A DNA stretch of 64,000 bases from Sulfurimonas sp. (GTDB taxonomy: Bacteria; Campylobacterota; Campylobacteria; Campylobacterales; Sulfurimonadaceae). Shown piece by piece: positions 29,331-39,469 of the stretch; within the stretch, counting starts at the first letter, position 1, and each line of letters begins with the position of its first letter. The stretch lies in contig NZ_JALXBK010000094.1 of NCBI RefSeq assembly GCF_026991475.1, positions 1 through 64,000 on the forward strand, read 5' to 3'. The notes beneath the pieces are model-generated. The model ran no database searches. It was not told where the DNA came from and saw only the letters and a list, made by a program, of their open reading frames with translations. A program made the position numbers and the translations under genes.

Positions 29331-30632
29331 ATAGTCTCACTCGGCTGTACAAAAAATCTGGTAGATACTGAAGTGATGATGGGCAGACTAAAAAACTTTG
29401 AACTCACTGACAACAACGAAGATGCGGATGTTATCATCGTAAACACCTGCGGATTTATTGATGCAGCAAAAGAGGAGTCTCTTAACACTGTTCTCTCTTT
29501 GCATGAAGCACGAAAAGAGGACTCTTTGCTTGTGATGGCGGGATGTCTGAGTGAGCGTTATCAAGAGGAGCTTATGGAGCAGATTCCAGAAGTAGACATC
29601 TTTACAGGCGTGGGTGATTATGAGAGAATAGATGAACTATTACAAGAAAAAAAGAGCCGTTTTTCTGATGAAGTTTACCTCATAGATGGGGCAGAGCGTG
29701 TTGTTACCGGTTCAACTTATCACGCCTACATTAAACTGAGTGAGGGGTGTAACCAGACTTGTAGCTTTTGTGCCATTCCATCATTTAAAGGAAAACTCCA
29801 CTCGCGTAATTTAGACTCCATCGCAAAAGAGGTCGAATCACTCGTAGCAAAAGGCTACTGGGACTTCTCTTTTGTTTCTCAAGACTCCTCTTCATTTCTT
29901 CGTGACCAAAATGTCAAAGATGGTCTAAGTCTTTTAATGCAACGAATAGAGCTCATTGAAGGTGTAAAATCAGCAAGGATTCTCTACCTATACCCATCTA
30001 CGACAACTATGTCGCTGCTTAAAAACATTGCAAAAAGTAAAATCTTTCACAACTATTTTGATATGCCTATACAACATGTCAATGATGATATGCTGCGTAT
30101 TATGAAGCGTGGATTTGGTAAAGAGAAGACTTTGGAGTTATTGGACTTTATGCGTTCACTTCCAAACTCATTTGTGCGTACAAGTTTCATAGTAGGGCAT
30201 CCACATGAAACGCAGGAGATGTTTGATGAGATGTGTGAATTTGCCGCAAACTTTGGCTTTGACCGTGTCAATGTTTTTGCATACTCCGATGAAGAGACAA
30301 CTTCTGCTTATGAAATGGAAAATAAAATCTCCGATGAAGTAAAAGCGGAGCGTGCAGAAATTTTAGGAAATATCGTTGCTGAGGCTACAAAAAAATCACT
30401 CCAAAAAGAGGTAGGTCAAATGCGCCAAATAGTCATAGATGGTGAAAGTGATGAGCATGAGTATCTCTTGAGTGCAAGAGAGTTGCTGTGGGCACCAGAA
30501 ATAGACGGCGAAATCTATGTAAATGACAGAAGTGTAGATACAGATTTAGAGTTTGGTAAAATCTATAACGCAAAAATCACGGAGCTTGTAGGTAACATCC
30601 TTACAGCGACTGTTGATAATGTTGCAGAATAA
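29313..30632 (+). CDS. rimO: Ribosomal protein S12 methylthiotransferase RimO
   Basis: MSNKLHIVSLGCTKNLVDTEVMMG...SEGCNQTCSFCAIPSFKG. Confidence 0.95.
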   Translation: MSNKLHIVSLGCTKNLVDTEVMMGRLKNFELTDNNEDADVIIVNTCGFIDAAKEESLNTVLSLHEARKEDSLLVMAGCLSERYQEELMEQIPEVDIFTGVGDYERIDELLQEKKSRFSDEVYLIDGAERVVTGSTYHAYIKLSEGCNQTCSFCAIPSFKGKLHSRNLDSIAKEVESLVAKGYWDFSFVSQDSSSFLRDQNVKDGLSLLMQRIELIEGVKSARILYLYPSTTTMSLLKNIAKSKIFHNYFDMPIQHVNDDMLRIMKRGFGKEKTLELLDFMRSLPNSFVRTSFIVGHPHETQEMFDEMCEFAANFGFDRVNVFAYSDEETTSAYEMENKISDEVKAERAEILGNIVAEATKKSLQKEVGQMRQIVIDGESDEHEYLLSARELLWAPEIDGEIYVNDRSVDTDLEFGKIYNAKITELVGNILTATVDNVAE

Positions 30633-31605
30633 AGAAGCACTCAAACGCAGTAAAAATCTTCTGGCATTCTCTGCCGGAGGAGACTCCACCGCCCTATTTT
30701 TTCTTCTACTTGAAAATAACATCTCCTTTGACATTGCCATCATTGATTATGGGCTGCGTTTGCAAAGTAAAGAAGAAGTCGCTTATGCTAAAGAGCTTGC
30801 AAAAAAGTACGATTTGAAATGTTTTGTACATAATGCCGAAAATATAGAGTCAAACTTTGAAGCAAATGCCCGCAAGGTGCGCTACGACTTTTTTGAAAAA
30901 CTTATACAAGAACACAACTACACTGCTCTGCTCACCGCACACCACTTAGGCGATAGATTTGAGTGGATGTTGATGCAGTTTTGTAAAGGTGCAGGTTGTG
31001 CAGAACTCACAGGAATGCAGAGCATTGCTAAACGCAGCAGTTATACGCTTTATCGTCCACTGCTGCAAGTTGATAAATCTGACCTCTTAGAGTATCTGCA
31101 TAAAAAAAATATACAATATTTTGAAGATGAGAGCAACAGCGATGCAAAGTACAAACGCAATAGCTTCCGTAAACTCCATACAACACCACTTTTAGCAGAG
31201 TATAAAGAGGGAATTAAACGCAGTTTTGCTTATATGGATGAAGATGTTGCAACACTCATCCAAACGCAGGAGATACACACCTGCAATCAGCTTACCTATT
31301 TTCAAACTACCCACTCCAAACGCAACGATATTTATACTATAGATAAATACCTTAAATCACAAGGGCATATCATTACAGCTGCAGAACGACTACTCTTAAA
31401 AGAGGAGAGTTCTCTTGTTATAGGACGTAAATATGTTGTTGTGTTTTACAAGGAGTTTGTGTTTATTGCGCCCTTTGTAAAAAATGAGAAAATGGATAAA
31501 AAATTCAAAGAGCAGATGCGTATTTTAAAAATAGATCCAAAACTCAGAGGCTATTTGGCTTTTGATACAGAGGCAGTTGCATTGGTATCTTCTTTATTGC
31601 AATAA
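30613..31605 (+). CDS. tilS: tRNA(Ile)-lysidine synthetase
   Basis: LLAFSAGGDSTALFFLL PP-loop; LTAHHLGDRFEWMLMQFCKGAG. Confidence 0.92.
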   Translation: MIMLQNKEALKRSKNLLAFSAGGDSTALFFLLLENNISFDIAIIDYGLRLQSKEEVAYAKELAKKYDLKCFVHNAENIESNFEANARKVRYDFFEKLIQEHNYTALLTAHHLGDRFEWMLMQFCKGAGCAELTGMQSIAKRSSYTLYRPLLQVDKSDLLEYLHKKNIQYFEDESNSDAKYKRNSFRKLHTTPLLAEYKEGIKRSFAYMDEDVATLIQTQEIHTCNQLTYFQTTHSKRNDIYTIDKYLKSQGHIITAAERLLLKEESSLVIGRKYVVVFYKEFVFIAPFVKNEKMDKKFKEQMRILKIDPKLRGYLAFDTEAVALVSSLLQ

Positions 31606-32135
31606 ACTTTCATTGTAAATGAAGAGGCTATAGAATCCCCTTTGCGTTTAAATGTAATAGGAAAATTAACGCCTATTATCCAGTCACTTTTATTAATAGC
31701 ATCTAAGAAATTATAGAAATTTTTAGGAGAAGCTATACTTGAAGTTGTATTAACCTCATAAACATCAAACCCATCCTCTTGACCTGACTTTGAAATTTTT
31801 GCAAGATGCAGAGATGAGAAGTAATTTTTATGCTCTTTTTGAAATCTTTTTGCATCAAACTTATTCTCAAACGCAGTAATAATATGTCTATTTTTACTCT
31901 GCAAGTTTTTCAAGGTATCATAAACCTTATCATGATAATTTTGATATTTTTGTAACTTAGCACTACTTTTTTGAAGCTCCATGCGCTCCTCTCTATACTG
32001 CTTCCCTTTTGGAATAAGAACAAGAAAAGAAAAAAGTAACACGAATAAAAAAAGAAACAATGATGAGAGTAAAATATAGAGATAATGGCGAGAGATATTA
32101 ATTTTCATCAGAACCCACCTCACTACTAAAATCAT
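31551..32135 (-). CDS. PilO-like inner-membrane protein (putative pseudopilus/transformation assembly component)
   Basis: N-terminal TM, coiled-coil, small C-terminal ferredoxin-like region; position after PilN-like gene. Family call is structural inference. Confidence 0.45.
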   Translation of the reverse strand: MILVVRWVLMKINISRHYLYILLSSLFLFLFVLLFSFLVLIPKGKQYREERMELQKSSAKLQKYQNYHDKVYDTLKNLQSKNRHIITAFENKFDAKRFQKEHKNYFSSLHLAKISKSGQEDGFDVYEVNTTSSIASPKNFYNFLDAINKSDWIIGVNFPITFKRKGDSIASSFTMKVYCNKEDTNATASVSKAK

Positions 32136-32634
32136 CTTTCATATAGTTTGTAGAGACAAAACGCAACCAACCATTTTTTGTAGGATAAAAACTACTGTAA
32201 GTCTCTTGAAATATTGAACGTAGTGGTGCTTGAAGCATAAAATTATAAACATCTTTATTAGGTGTTATTCCATATAAAATAAGTCCATTTTTTAGGAGTT
32301 TTGCTTGAGAGAGCGTAATTCTTTGTGGTACAAGGTCAAACAGGTTTGCTATTGAATCTTTTAAAACGCTATTTTGTGTATAAATTTTCATTCCCAATGC
32401 CTCTTGCCTTTGAACAAATGCTATCTTCTTTTTCATATCAACAATACTTTTTTTAAGTTCCACCTGTGTTGATAAAATATGATTTTTATCTTTTTGAAAA
32501 TTATAATCTTTATAAAGAAGAAAAATATATGTTGTAAATAGCATAATAATTGTGATAGAAAAAAATGCAATTACAAGCTGTACTTCTTCTGTAAAAGGCG
32601 TTTTTTTGCGTGCTTGTATGTAGCTGTATTTCAT
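32098..32634 (-). CDS. PilN-like inner-membrane protein
   Basis: Single TM plus periplasmic coiled-coil with LVPQRITLSQAKLLKNGLILYGITPN, Fimbrial PilN-like. Confidence 0.5.
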   Translation of the reverse strand: MKYSYIQARKKTPFTEEVQLVIAFFSITIIMLFTTYIFLLYKDYNFQKDKNHILSTQVELKKSIVDMKKKIAFVQRQEALGMKIYTQNSVLKDSIANLFDLVPQRITLSQAKLLKNGLILYGITPNKDVYNFMLQAPLRSIFQETYSSFYPTKNGWLRFVSTNYMKDDFSSEVGSDEN

Positions 32635-33671
32635 AATTTTAACTCTCTTTTTGCAAGCTCACACAGCTCAAGAGCCAAGTCTGTTCGTCGTATATAGACA
32701 TTAAAAAACATCTCCTCTTCAAGATACTTTTTAAAATCATTAGTCACTCCAACGGAATCAGCTACATAGACATTTTCTACAAACCTGCTCTCAAAGCGTG
32801 CATCTTTATAAAATTGTCCCACAGAACCTTGAATAAGTGTAAAACGCTGATAATCTTCATTAAACTTATTATCATCGGCCTCTTCAAGAGCATCAGTCGA
32901 CTCTAGCAACTCTTCTTCTATATCTTTAGAGTCTGAAAATTCATCTATATCCTCTAAAGAATCTAAATCTTCAATATTTGCAAAATCTTCCAACTCTGCA
33001 TTTTCGTCATCTATTGCAGATATATCATCAAGCTCGATAGCTCCATCATCAGCTAAAAGCAGATCACTATTTTCGTGTTCCTCTTCCAAACTAATTCCAT
33101 CAAAATCATCTTTTGTCATCATATCTAAATGATGTGCGTAAAGAAGTTGAGAATTTTCAAAAATAGCTAAAGATAAAAAATTTTCTTGAACGAGAATATA
33201 CATTGCTAATTTACTATCTATTTTATCTTTAAAAAAATAAGCTAAAAGAGTAAAAGGTGAAAAAATATAATCAACACCTACAGCAGCATAGCGTTTTTTA
33301 ATCACTAAAAGATTCTCTTTTTCAGTATAGTATGCCCAGTTGTTCGTACATTTATACTCGCCATTATCAATGTTTGCGTAAAATTTCATTCTCTCTTTTG
33401 AGCAGGTAGGTAGAGCGCCTTGTGAGTGTGACATATCTAAAACAGAAATATATGAGTAAGGAGATTCAGAAGTATGAGCAGTTATAAATTCATACATATT
33501 TTCATCACATTCCAGAGTTTCAAACTCCTTTTCAAGACTACTTAAAAGACCCTTCCTTGAATGTTTTTCAATATATACAACAGTACTAAAACGTTTTGGG
33601 ACAATATTTACAAATATCTTTAAATATATAGCTTCAAATATTTTGCCAAGCACTACTTCTCTCCGCCACAA
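32631..33671 (-). CDS. PilM/GspL-like cytoplasmic protein with acidic insertion
   Basis: Large acidic low-complexity stretch (ELDDISAIDDENAELEDFANIEDLDSLEDIDEFSDSKDIEEELLESTDALEEADD); gene order with PilN/PilO-like genes. Confidence 0.4.
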   Translation of the reverse strand: MWRREVVLGKIFEAIYLKIFVNIVPKRFSTVVYIEKHSRKGLLSSLEKEFETLECDENMYEFITAHTSESPYSYISVLDMSHSQGALPTCSKERMKFYANIDNGEYKCTNNWAYYTEKENLLVIKKRYAAVGVDYIFSPFTLLAYFFKDKIDSKLAMYILVQENFLSLAIFENSQLLYAHHLDMMTKDDFDGISLEEEHENSDLLLADDGAIELDDISAIDDENAELEDFANIEDLDSLEDIDEFSDSKDIEEELLESTDALEEADDNKFNEDYQRFTLIQGSVGQFYKDARFESRFVENVYVADSVGVTNDFKKYLEEEMFFNVYIRRTDLALELCELAKRELKL

Positions 33672-34528
33672 AGAGGATGTGCTTTGTTATAATTTTGTTG
33701 TTTCAATGCACTACCTAATTTTGTATATATTTGTGTTGTTGCCATAGATGAATGACCCAACAATTCACTGACATCTGTTATGGGCGCTCCACCATTTAGA
33801 AGTGAAGTTGCATAAGAGTGGCGCAACTGGTGAGGTGTTACCTGCAAGCCAATGCGCCTAAAGACTTTAGTAATCACATATCTTAAACTATTTTCGCTTA
33901 ATTTTTCGCCTTTTTTCTCAAAAAGAAATCTTTTTGGAGAATAAACGGCCAAATACTCATCAAGAATCTTTTTTGTGGAGGGTAACATTGGTATATCTCG
34001 TTGTTTATTTCCTTTACCTGTCACTCTTAGCCACTCCAAAGAAATATCTTGCAACGCGATATGAGAAAGTTCAGAAATACGCAGACCAAAAGTATAAAGC
34101 ATCAAAACAACAACCCGTTCAAATAAATCAGCCTCTTGCAAAGCCTCTAAAATATGTTCATGTGAAATAGGCTTAGGCAGTGTTTTGGCTACTTTTATAC
34201 TGGCATCGCCTTTAAGTAAAATCCTCATACCATTCTCATTAAGATATGTTGTAAAACTGCGTACTGCACTCAATTTTTTACTGATTGTTTTAGCATTTAA
34301 TGCTGCTATGTGATGTCTATAGGGCATAAGATTAAATATTTCGCGTCCATCCTCTTCTGCTATTTCTATAAAGGTAAATGCTTCACGGAGTGCTTCATCA
34401 TAACTTTTAAGTGTCAAATCAGAATAACCTCTCACATCTTTGAGATAATCCAAAAAATCTACTCTTTTATTATCTATTAACTTTCTCAAGCAATTTCTCA
34501 AAATTATCATGATATTTTCGTGCTTCAT
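33653..34528 (-). CDS. Tyrosine recombinase, XerC/D/H-type
   Basis: TFGLRISELSHIAL; HQLRHSYATSLLNGGAPITDVSELLGHSSMATTQIYTKL. True start probably internal (overlap with upstream ORF). Confidence 0.88.
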   Translation of the reverse strand: MKHENIMIILRNCLRKLIDNKRVDFLDYLKDVRGYSDLTLKSYDEALREAFTFIEIAEEDGREIFNLMPYRHHIAALNAKTISKKLSAVRSFTTYLNENGMRILLKGDASIKVAKTLPKPISHEHILEALQEADLFERVVVLMLYTFGLRISELSHIALQDISLEWLRVTGKGNKQRDIPMLPSTKKILDEYLAVYSPKRFLFEKKGEKLSENSLRYVITKVFRRIGLQVTPHQLRHSYATSLLNGGAPITDVSELLGHSSMATTQIYTKLGSALKQQNYNKAHPLCGGEK

Positions 34529-34925
34529 TAACCAAAGATTTATTGGTCATAACACTCGGAGCTAATTTCGTATAAGAGTCCACTACTATCTCACTCATCA
34601 TCTTTATTTTTGCTCTATCAGCATCTGAAATAGTTGTTTTATTGGCAATCTCATTAATATCAAGCATATATTTTTTTGCCTCATCAATATACTTCACATA
34701 TTTAAGAGCGGTTTTTGACTGTGCCATTACTGTAGCTGCCATTCGATTGTACAAATCCATAGAAAAAGCTTCATTTGCACTCTTATATGCTTTATTATAT
34801 TGACCAGTTTCATAGTAGTATTTTGCTTCAAGAGATTTTTCATAAGAGGGATGAGATAGAAAGTAAATAACCATTATAAGAACAAGGATTAACGCAGTAA
34901 TTGGAAAAAAGTATTTACTATTCAT
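34470..34925 (-). CDS. Membrane-anchored protein of unknown function
   Basis: N-terminal TM; conserved-looking ORF coupled with its neighbours. Confidence 0.65.
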   Translation of the reverse strand: MNSKYFFPITALILVLIMVIYFLSHPSYEKSLEAKYYYETGQYNKAYKSANEAFSMDLYNRMAATVMAQSKTALKYVKYIDEAKKYMLDINEIANKTTISDADRAKIKMMSEIVVDSYTKLAPSVMTNKSLVNEARKYHDNFEKLLEKVNR

Positions 34926-35538
34926 GAGCCAACAATCCTTTTTGTATCATTTCTCGTGCAACATCGAGTTCCATAGAACTCACATCGAGTTCTGATGAAG
35001 CATAATAGTGCAAAACTCCAAATGGTTTGGGAATTATAAATTTATCCCAAGAGTGTAACTGCCAAAATTTTGTTGGTTTTATCTCAACTAAGACTATTTT
35101 AGCACCCGCTTTTTGCGCCATTACTATTATACCATCTGCAACTTCATGGCGAGGTCCTTTTGGTCCATCGGGTGTAATTCCAATGTCGTACCCCTCTTTT
35201 ATAGTCTTAATTGCTTGAATAAGAACCCTTGCTGCGTTTCGATTAGTAGAACCCGCTAAAGTACCAAGTCCAAAATACTTAATGGTACGTGAAATAAGTT
35301 CTCCATCAAAATGGTTAGAAATAAGTACTTTTGCATGCGGTTTTTGTCTGTAATGTTTGTAAAGATAAGGAAGCATTAAAAGCTCTCCATGCCAACAGGC
35401 AAAAATAACACTCTCATCAGTTATTTTTTGCGGTGCATGAAAAACTTTTTTGTTTGTGTAGTAAAGAAAGCGTATCAGCAAAGAGCCAATAAAAGGGACA
35501 AATATAAGAGCAAGAGCGCGGCTGACTTTTTTAAGCAA
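34918..35538 (-). CDS. DUF374 lysophospholipid acyltransferase-like protein
   Basis: [63 protein letters not shown]. Confidence 0.85.
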   Translation of the reverse strand: MLKKVSRALALIFVPFIGSLLIRFLYYTNKKVFHAPQKITDESVIFACWHGELLMLPYLYKHYRQKPHAKVLISNHFDGELISRTIKYFGLGTLAGSTNRNAARVLIQAIKTIKEGYDIGITPDGPKGPRHEVADGIIVMAQKAGAKIVLVEIKPTKFWQLHSWDKFIIPKPFGVLHYYASSELDVSSMELDVAREMIQKGLLAHE

Positions 35539-36835
35539 CTACTTCGCCTGTTAAAATTGTTCTGCCAATAGCAGTGACTTTAACATCTCTAAATTCTCCT
35601 AAAAGTTCTTCTGAACCTTTTACTTTTAAGACAAGATTATTATCACTTCGACCAGCGACATAGCCATCTCTATGTAAATCTTCAAAATATACTCGGTAAA
35701 CATTCCCCATAAGTGTTGCGTTTTTCTCGTCCATAATCTCATTATGGAGTGACTGCAGGTAGCTAAGTCTATCAGATGCGACTTCTTCATCTACAACATT
35801 TGTAAAGTGTTGTGCTTCTGTCTCAGGACGAGGAGAGTATTTAAAAGAGAAAATTTGGTCAAACTTCACCTGTTTCATAACATCAATGGTCTCAGCAAAG
35901 TCTGCATCACTCTCACCTGGAAATGCGACGATGATGTCTGTTGAAATACTTACCTCAGGACAGACTGAACGCAGTTTTGCAACACGATTTAAAAACCACT
36001 CTTTTGTATAACCACGTTTCATCTCTTTAAGCACTTTTGTAGAGCCACTTTGTAGCGGCATATGCATAGACTTACAGATTTTTGGATTGTGTGCAAACTC
36101 TTCAATAAACTCATCATCCATATGAAAAGGATGTGGAGAGGTAAAACGAATTCGTTCTAAGCCTTCAATCTTTGAAAGACGACGCAATAACTCTGTAAAG
36201 TTCACCTTTTCATGTTTATCTGATGAGAAACGGCGACCGTAATTATTGACATTTTGTCCAAGTAAAAAGAGCTCTTTTGCACCCTTGCCAACAGCTCTTT
36301 TTGCTTCATTAATAATCAAATCATCAGGAATGGAAATCTCATCCCCTCGTGTCTTTGGAACAATACAAAATGTACACTTTTTATCACATCCAATAGAGAT
36401 ATTTATAAAAGCTTTATATGCAGATGAGCGAAAATCATCAAAAGCAAATTCACTCTCATCATAGTTTATATCTATCTCTACTGCTTTATCTTTATGTAAA
36501 ACTTCACTAATTTTAGAGACATTTCTTGCACCTAATACAAAGTTTACATAAGGAGCGCGTTTAATAATCTCTTCACCAAGATGTGAAGCTGTACAACCAC
36601 ATACACCAATCTTAGCCGATGGTTTTTTCTTTTTGTTAAAGCCGCCAAGCTCTGAGAAGAGCTTATGCACGGGGCGTTCTCTTACTGAGCAGGTATTTAT
36701 CAAAATAAGGTCGGCTTCTTCTAGTGTCTGAGTTGTTTCATAGCCCTCTTTTTCACGAAGCTGTGCTATCATATGCTCAGAATCACGACTATTCATAGCA
36801 CACCCTAAAGTTTCAATAAATAACTTTTTACTCAT
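35531..36835 (-). CDS. miaB: tRNA-2-methylthio-N6-dimethylallyladenosine synthase
   Basis: [20 protein letters not shown]...[18 protein letters not shown]. Confidence 0.95.
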   Translation of the reverse strand: MSKKLFIETLGCAMNSRDSEHMIAQLREKEGYETTQTLEEADLILINTCSVRERPVHKLFSELGGFNKKKKPSAKIGVCGCTASHLGEEIIKRAPYVNFVLGARNVSKISEVLHKDKAVEIDINYDESEFAFDDFRSSAYKAFINISIGCDKKCTFCIVPKTRGDEISIPDDLIINEAKRAVGKGAKELFLLGQNVNNYGRRFSSDKHEKVNFTELLRRLSKIEGLERIRFTSPHPFHMDDEFIEEFAHNPKICKSMHMPLQSGSTKVLKEMKRGYTKEWFLNRVAKLRSVCPEVSISTDIIVAFPGESDADFAETIDVMKQVKFDQIFSFKYSPRPETEAQHFTNVVDEEVASDRLSYLQSLHNEIMDEKNATLMGNVYRVYFEDLHRDGYVAGRSDNNLVLKVKGSEELLGEFRDVKVTAIGRTILTGEVVA

Positions 36836-36844
36836 AACTTCTCT

Positions 36845-37090
36845 TTAGCTCATTATGTGAACTTGGTACATATAGTCATTATCGGCTAGTCCGTACTTCA
36901 CTTCACTCATATAAAAACTTTTACCCATAGCTTCATAATGATCTTGCAAAGCAAGCAGATCTTTATGTGAATTATCTTTATCAAAATAAAATATTATACT
37001 ATCGTTTTTTTCTACTTCTGCATCTAGCTTGCTCAAGTCAACCTTTTTAGGTTTTGCATCTAAATCAGTTCTGGCAAATTTTAAATCCAT
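36845..37090 (-). CDS. HP0268-family small protein
   Basis: MDLKFARTDLDAKPKKVDLSKLDAEVEKNDSIIFYFDKDN; position next to miaB as in Campylobacter. Confidence 0.75.
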   Translation of the reverse strand: MDLKFARTDLDAKPKKVDLSKLDAEVEKNDSIIFYFDKDNSHKDLLALQDHYEAMGKSFYMSEVKYGLADNDYMYQVHIMS

Positions 37091-37270
37091 TTCATTTCCT
37101 CATTTAATATATTAAAAGTCTTGCATTATAGTAAAAAACTAATAAAAATAGGGTTAAAGAGCTACTCTATATTTTTATCACTTTTTTAGGTATAATTACA
37201 CACTTCGTAAGAAATCCCCACAACATTATTATCATTGTCAGATTTCTTCAAAAAAAGGAAACTATACATT

Positions 37271-38404
37271 ATGGAAAAAATTTTAGATATTGCTGAAGCA
37301 ATTGGACATGAAAAAGGTCTACAACCAGAAAAAGTGATGGAAGCACTTAAAGTTGCGTTTGTACAGACTGCAAAAAGAGTTATTGGACACAACCTCGCTT
37401 TTGAGGCCTATGTTGATGAAGATACAAAAAATCTTAAAATCGTTCAGACGATTACAGTCGTAGCAGATGATGATGCAAAACTTGAAGATGAAGAGCTAGC
37501 TCCTGCATATATCTCTATTACAGAAGCTAGAGAGTATGATGATCAGGTAGAGCTTGGAGATCAGCTTCAAATTGATCATGATTTAGAAGATTATGGACGT
37601 ACTGCAGCTTCTGGTTTGCACCGTGAAATTGAGTACCATATTCAACGTCTTGTTGAAGATGAAATATTCAACAAATACAAATCAAAAATAGGCACACTTG
37701 TAAGTGGACGAGTAACACGTGTGGATTCTAAAAACAACACTTATATAGAAGTTGATGAAATTCGTGCTGTACTACCGATGAAGAGTCGTATAAAAGGTGA
37801 AATTTTTGAAGTTGGTGACCATATTAAGGCAGTAGTTCGCCGTGTCAATATGGACAAAGAGAATGGTATGCAAATAGAACTCTCCAGAACTTCTCCTAAA
37901 TTTTTAGAAGCACTTTTAGCACTTGAAGTACCTGAAATAGCAGAGGGTTCTGTTATCATCGAAAAAGCAGCACGTATTCCAGGCGAGCGTGCAAAAATTG
38001 CCCTCCTGAGCACACATCCTCAAGTTGATGCAGTTGGTGCTACTGTTGGTGTAAAAGGTGTACGTATAAACGCAGTGAGTGAAGAGCTAATAGGCGAAAA
38101 CATCGACTGTATTGAATACACAAATATTCCTGAACTTTTTGTCTCACGTACCATGAGTCCTGCCATTATCTCTCATGTAGAGATTGTAAAAAATGAAGAG
38201 GGTGAAAATGAAAAAGCCATCATTACCCTTCCAGCAGACCAAAAGTCAAAAGCAATTGGAAAAAGTGGTATAAATATTCGTCTTGCATCTATGCTAACAG
38301 GAATGCAGATAGAGCTTGTAGAAAATGACTCTGTAACAAATGAAGATGGTGAGATTCAAGAGAAAAAAGATGGTGTTGATGCACTAGAGGCACTCTTTAA
38401 TTAA
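37271..38404 (+). CDS. nusA: Transcription termination/antitermination factor NusA
   Basis: S1 and KH domains (IPGERAKIALLSTHPQVDAVGATVGVKGVRINAVSEEL); start at MEKILDIAEAIGHEKGL preferred over 37235. Confidence 0.95.
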   Translation: MEKILDIAEAIGHEKGLQPEKVMEALKVAFVQTAKRVIGHNLAFEAYVDEDTKNLKIVQTITVVADDDAKLEDEELAPAYISITEAREYDDQVELGDQLQIDHDLEDYGRTAASGLHREIEYHIQRLVEDEIFNKYKSKIGTLVSGRVTRVDSKNNTYIEVDEIRAVLPMKSRIKGEIFEVGDHIKAVVRRVNMDKENGMQIELSRTSPKFLEALLALEVPEIAEGSVIIEKAARIPGERAKIALLSTHPQVDAVGATVGVKGVRINAVSEELIGENIDCIEYTNIPELFVSRTMSPAIISHVEIVKNEEGENEKAIITLPADQKSKAIGKSGINIRLASMLTGMQIELVENDSVTNEDGEIQEKKDGVDALEALFN

Positions 38405-38419
38405 TTCATTTATTAAAAC

Positions 38420-38450
38420 AAATCCTTATGCGCGATTAGCATAAGGATTT
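38420..38450. terminator. 12-bp perfect hairpin between nusA and the convergent permease gene
   Basis: AAATCCTTATGC-GCGATTA-GCATAAGGATTT; overlaps the last permease codons. Confidence 0.7.
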
Positions 38451-39385
38451 AATTTTAATAGTATCAAATCTGCTATAATATTTCCAAGCAGTGTTAATAA
38501 TGCAGTAATCATTAAAATCCCCATAATTATTGGGTAATCTCTACTTAGGGCGCTCATATAAAAGAGTTGTCCCATCCCCTCAATGCTAAAAATAGACTCT
38601 AAAATAACACTCCCACCTATAAGACCTGGCAAAGAGAGTCCTAGTAGCGTAATAATTGGCGGCATTAGATTTGGTAAGATGTAAAAACGCAATAGCTGCG
38701 TTTGCGTCACTCCGCGAGAGCGTGCAAAGAAATAGTAATCGCTCTTGAGTATCTCTAAAGTAAGAGAACGAACATAAATTATCATACTTCCAAGCCCTAC
38801 AAATATCATCACACCTATTGGCAAAACCAAGTGCCATCCCATATCTAAAAGCTCAGCAAATCCCTCTTTAGGAGTCACAGAATGCAAGCCTGCAATAGGA
38901 AACCAAGAGAGCTTAATGGAAAAAAGTATGATAAAAAGAAGTGCCAAATAAAACGAGGGCATAGAAAAAGAGACCAAAGAGATTTGGCGAATAATATAAT
39001 CACTCTTCTTTTCATAACTTAGTGCTGCTTTAATACCTAAATACAGAGAGAGAACAAATACCACAATCAAAGCAATAAGATTCATAGAGAGTGTAATAGG
39101 TAGCCGTTTAAGTATTTCAGCACTAACATCCTGCCCAGAGACAAAAGAGATACCAAAATTAAGTGTTACAATATTTTTTACCCACTCAATATACTGTATA
39201 AAAAGTGATTTATCTAAACCATAAACGGCTTTAAGTTTTTCTATCGCTTGAGGCGTCATATTTGGATTAAGTTGTCCTGCACCAAAAAAACTGTTAGGTG
39301 CTGCATGAATTGCCAAAAATGAGACAATAGAAATGAGTAAAAGCATAAAAAATATGTAAGAGAGTTTTTTCAAAAATGTTATCAT
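38426..39385 (-). CDS. ABC transporter permease, DppB/OppB type
   Basis: RLPITLSMNLIALIVVFVLSLYLGIKAA...FARSRGVTQTQLLRFYILPNLMPP; EAA-like loop. Confidence 0.9.
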   Translation of the reverse strand: MITFLKKLSYIFFMLLLISIVSFLAIHAAPNSFFGAGQLNPNMTPQAIEKLKAVYGLDKSLFIQYIEWVKNIVTLNFGISFVSGQDVSAEILKRLPITLSMNLIALIVVFVLSLYLGIKAALSYEKKSDYIIRQISLVSFSMPSFYLALLFIILFSIKLSWFPIAGLHSVTPKEGFAELLDMGWHLVLPIGVMIFVGLGSMIIYVRSLTLEILKSDYYFFARSRGVTQTQLLRFYILPNLMPPIITLLGLSLPGLIGGSVILESIFSIEGMGQLFYMSALSRDYPIIMGILMITALLTLLGNIIADLILLKLNPYANRA

Positions 39386-39421
39386 AAAAAAATTATAGCA
39401 TAAAAGAAGAGATGAGAAAGT

Positions 39422-39444
39422 TTATCTCCCATAAAGGGAGATAA
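39422..39444 (-). terminator. Hairpin downstream of porin gene
   Basis: TTATCTCCC-ATAAA-GGGAGATAA perfect 9-bp stem. Confidence 0.65.
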
Positions 39445-39469
39445 GGTTTAGTTTGAACTTAATCAGTGA

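Noticed and set aside
33653-34528. Xer-type recombinase as evidence of an integrated mobile element
   Set aside because: Embedded in a housekeeping operon with no att repeats, tRNA or phage genes; more consistent with a chromosomal XerH/XerD role.
35531-37090. miaB with HP0268-family gene as novel
   Set aside because: Conserved epsilonproteobacterial neighbourhood.
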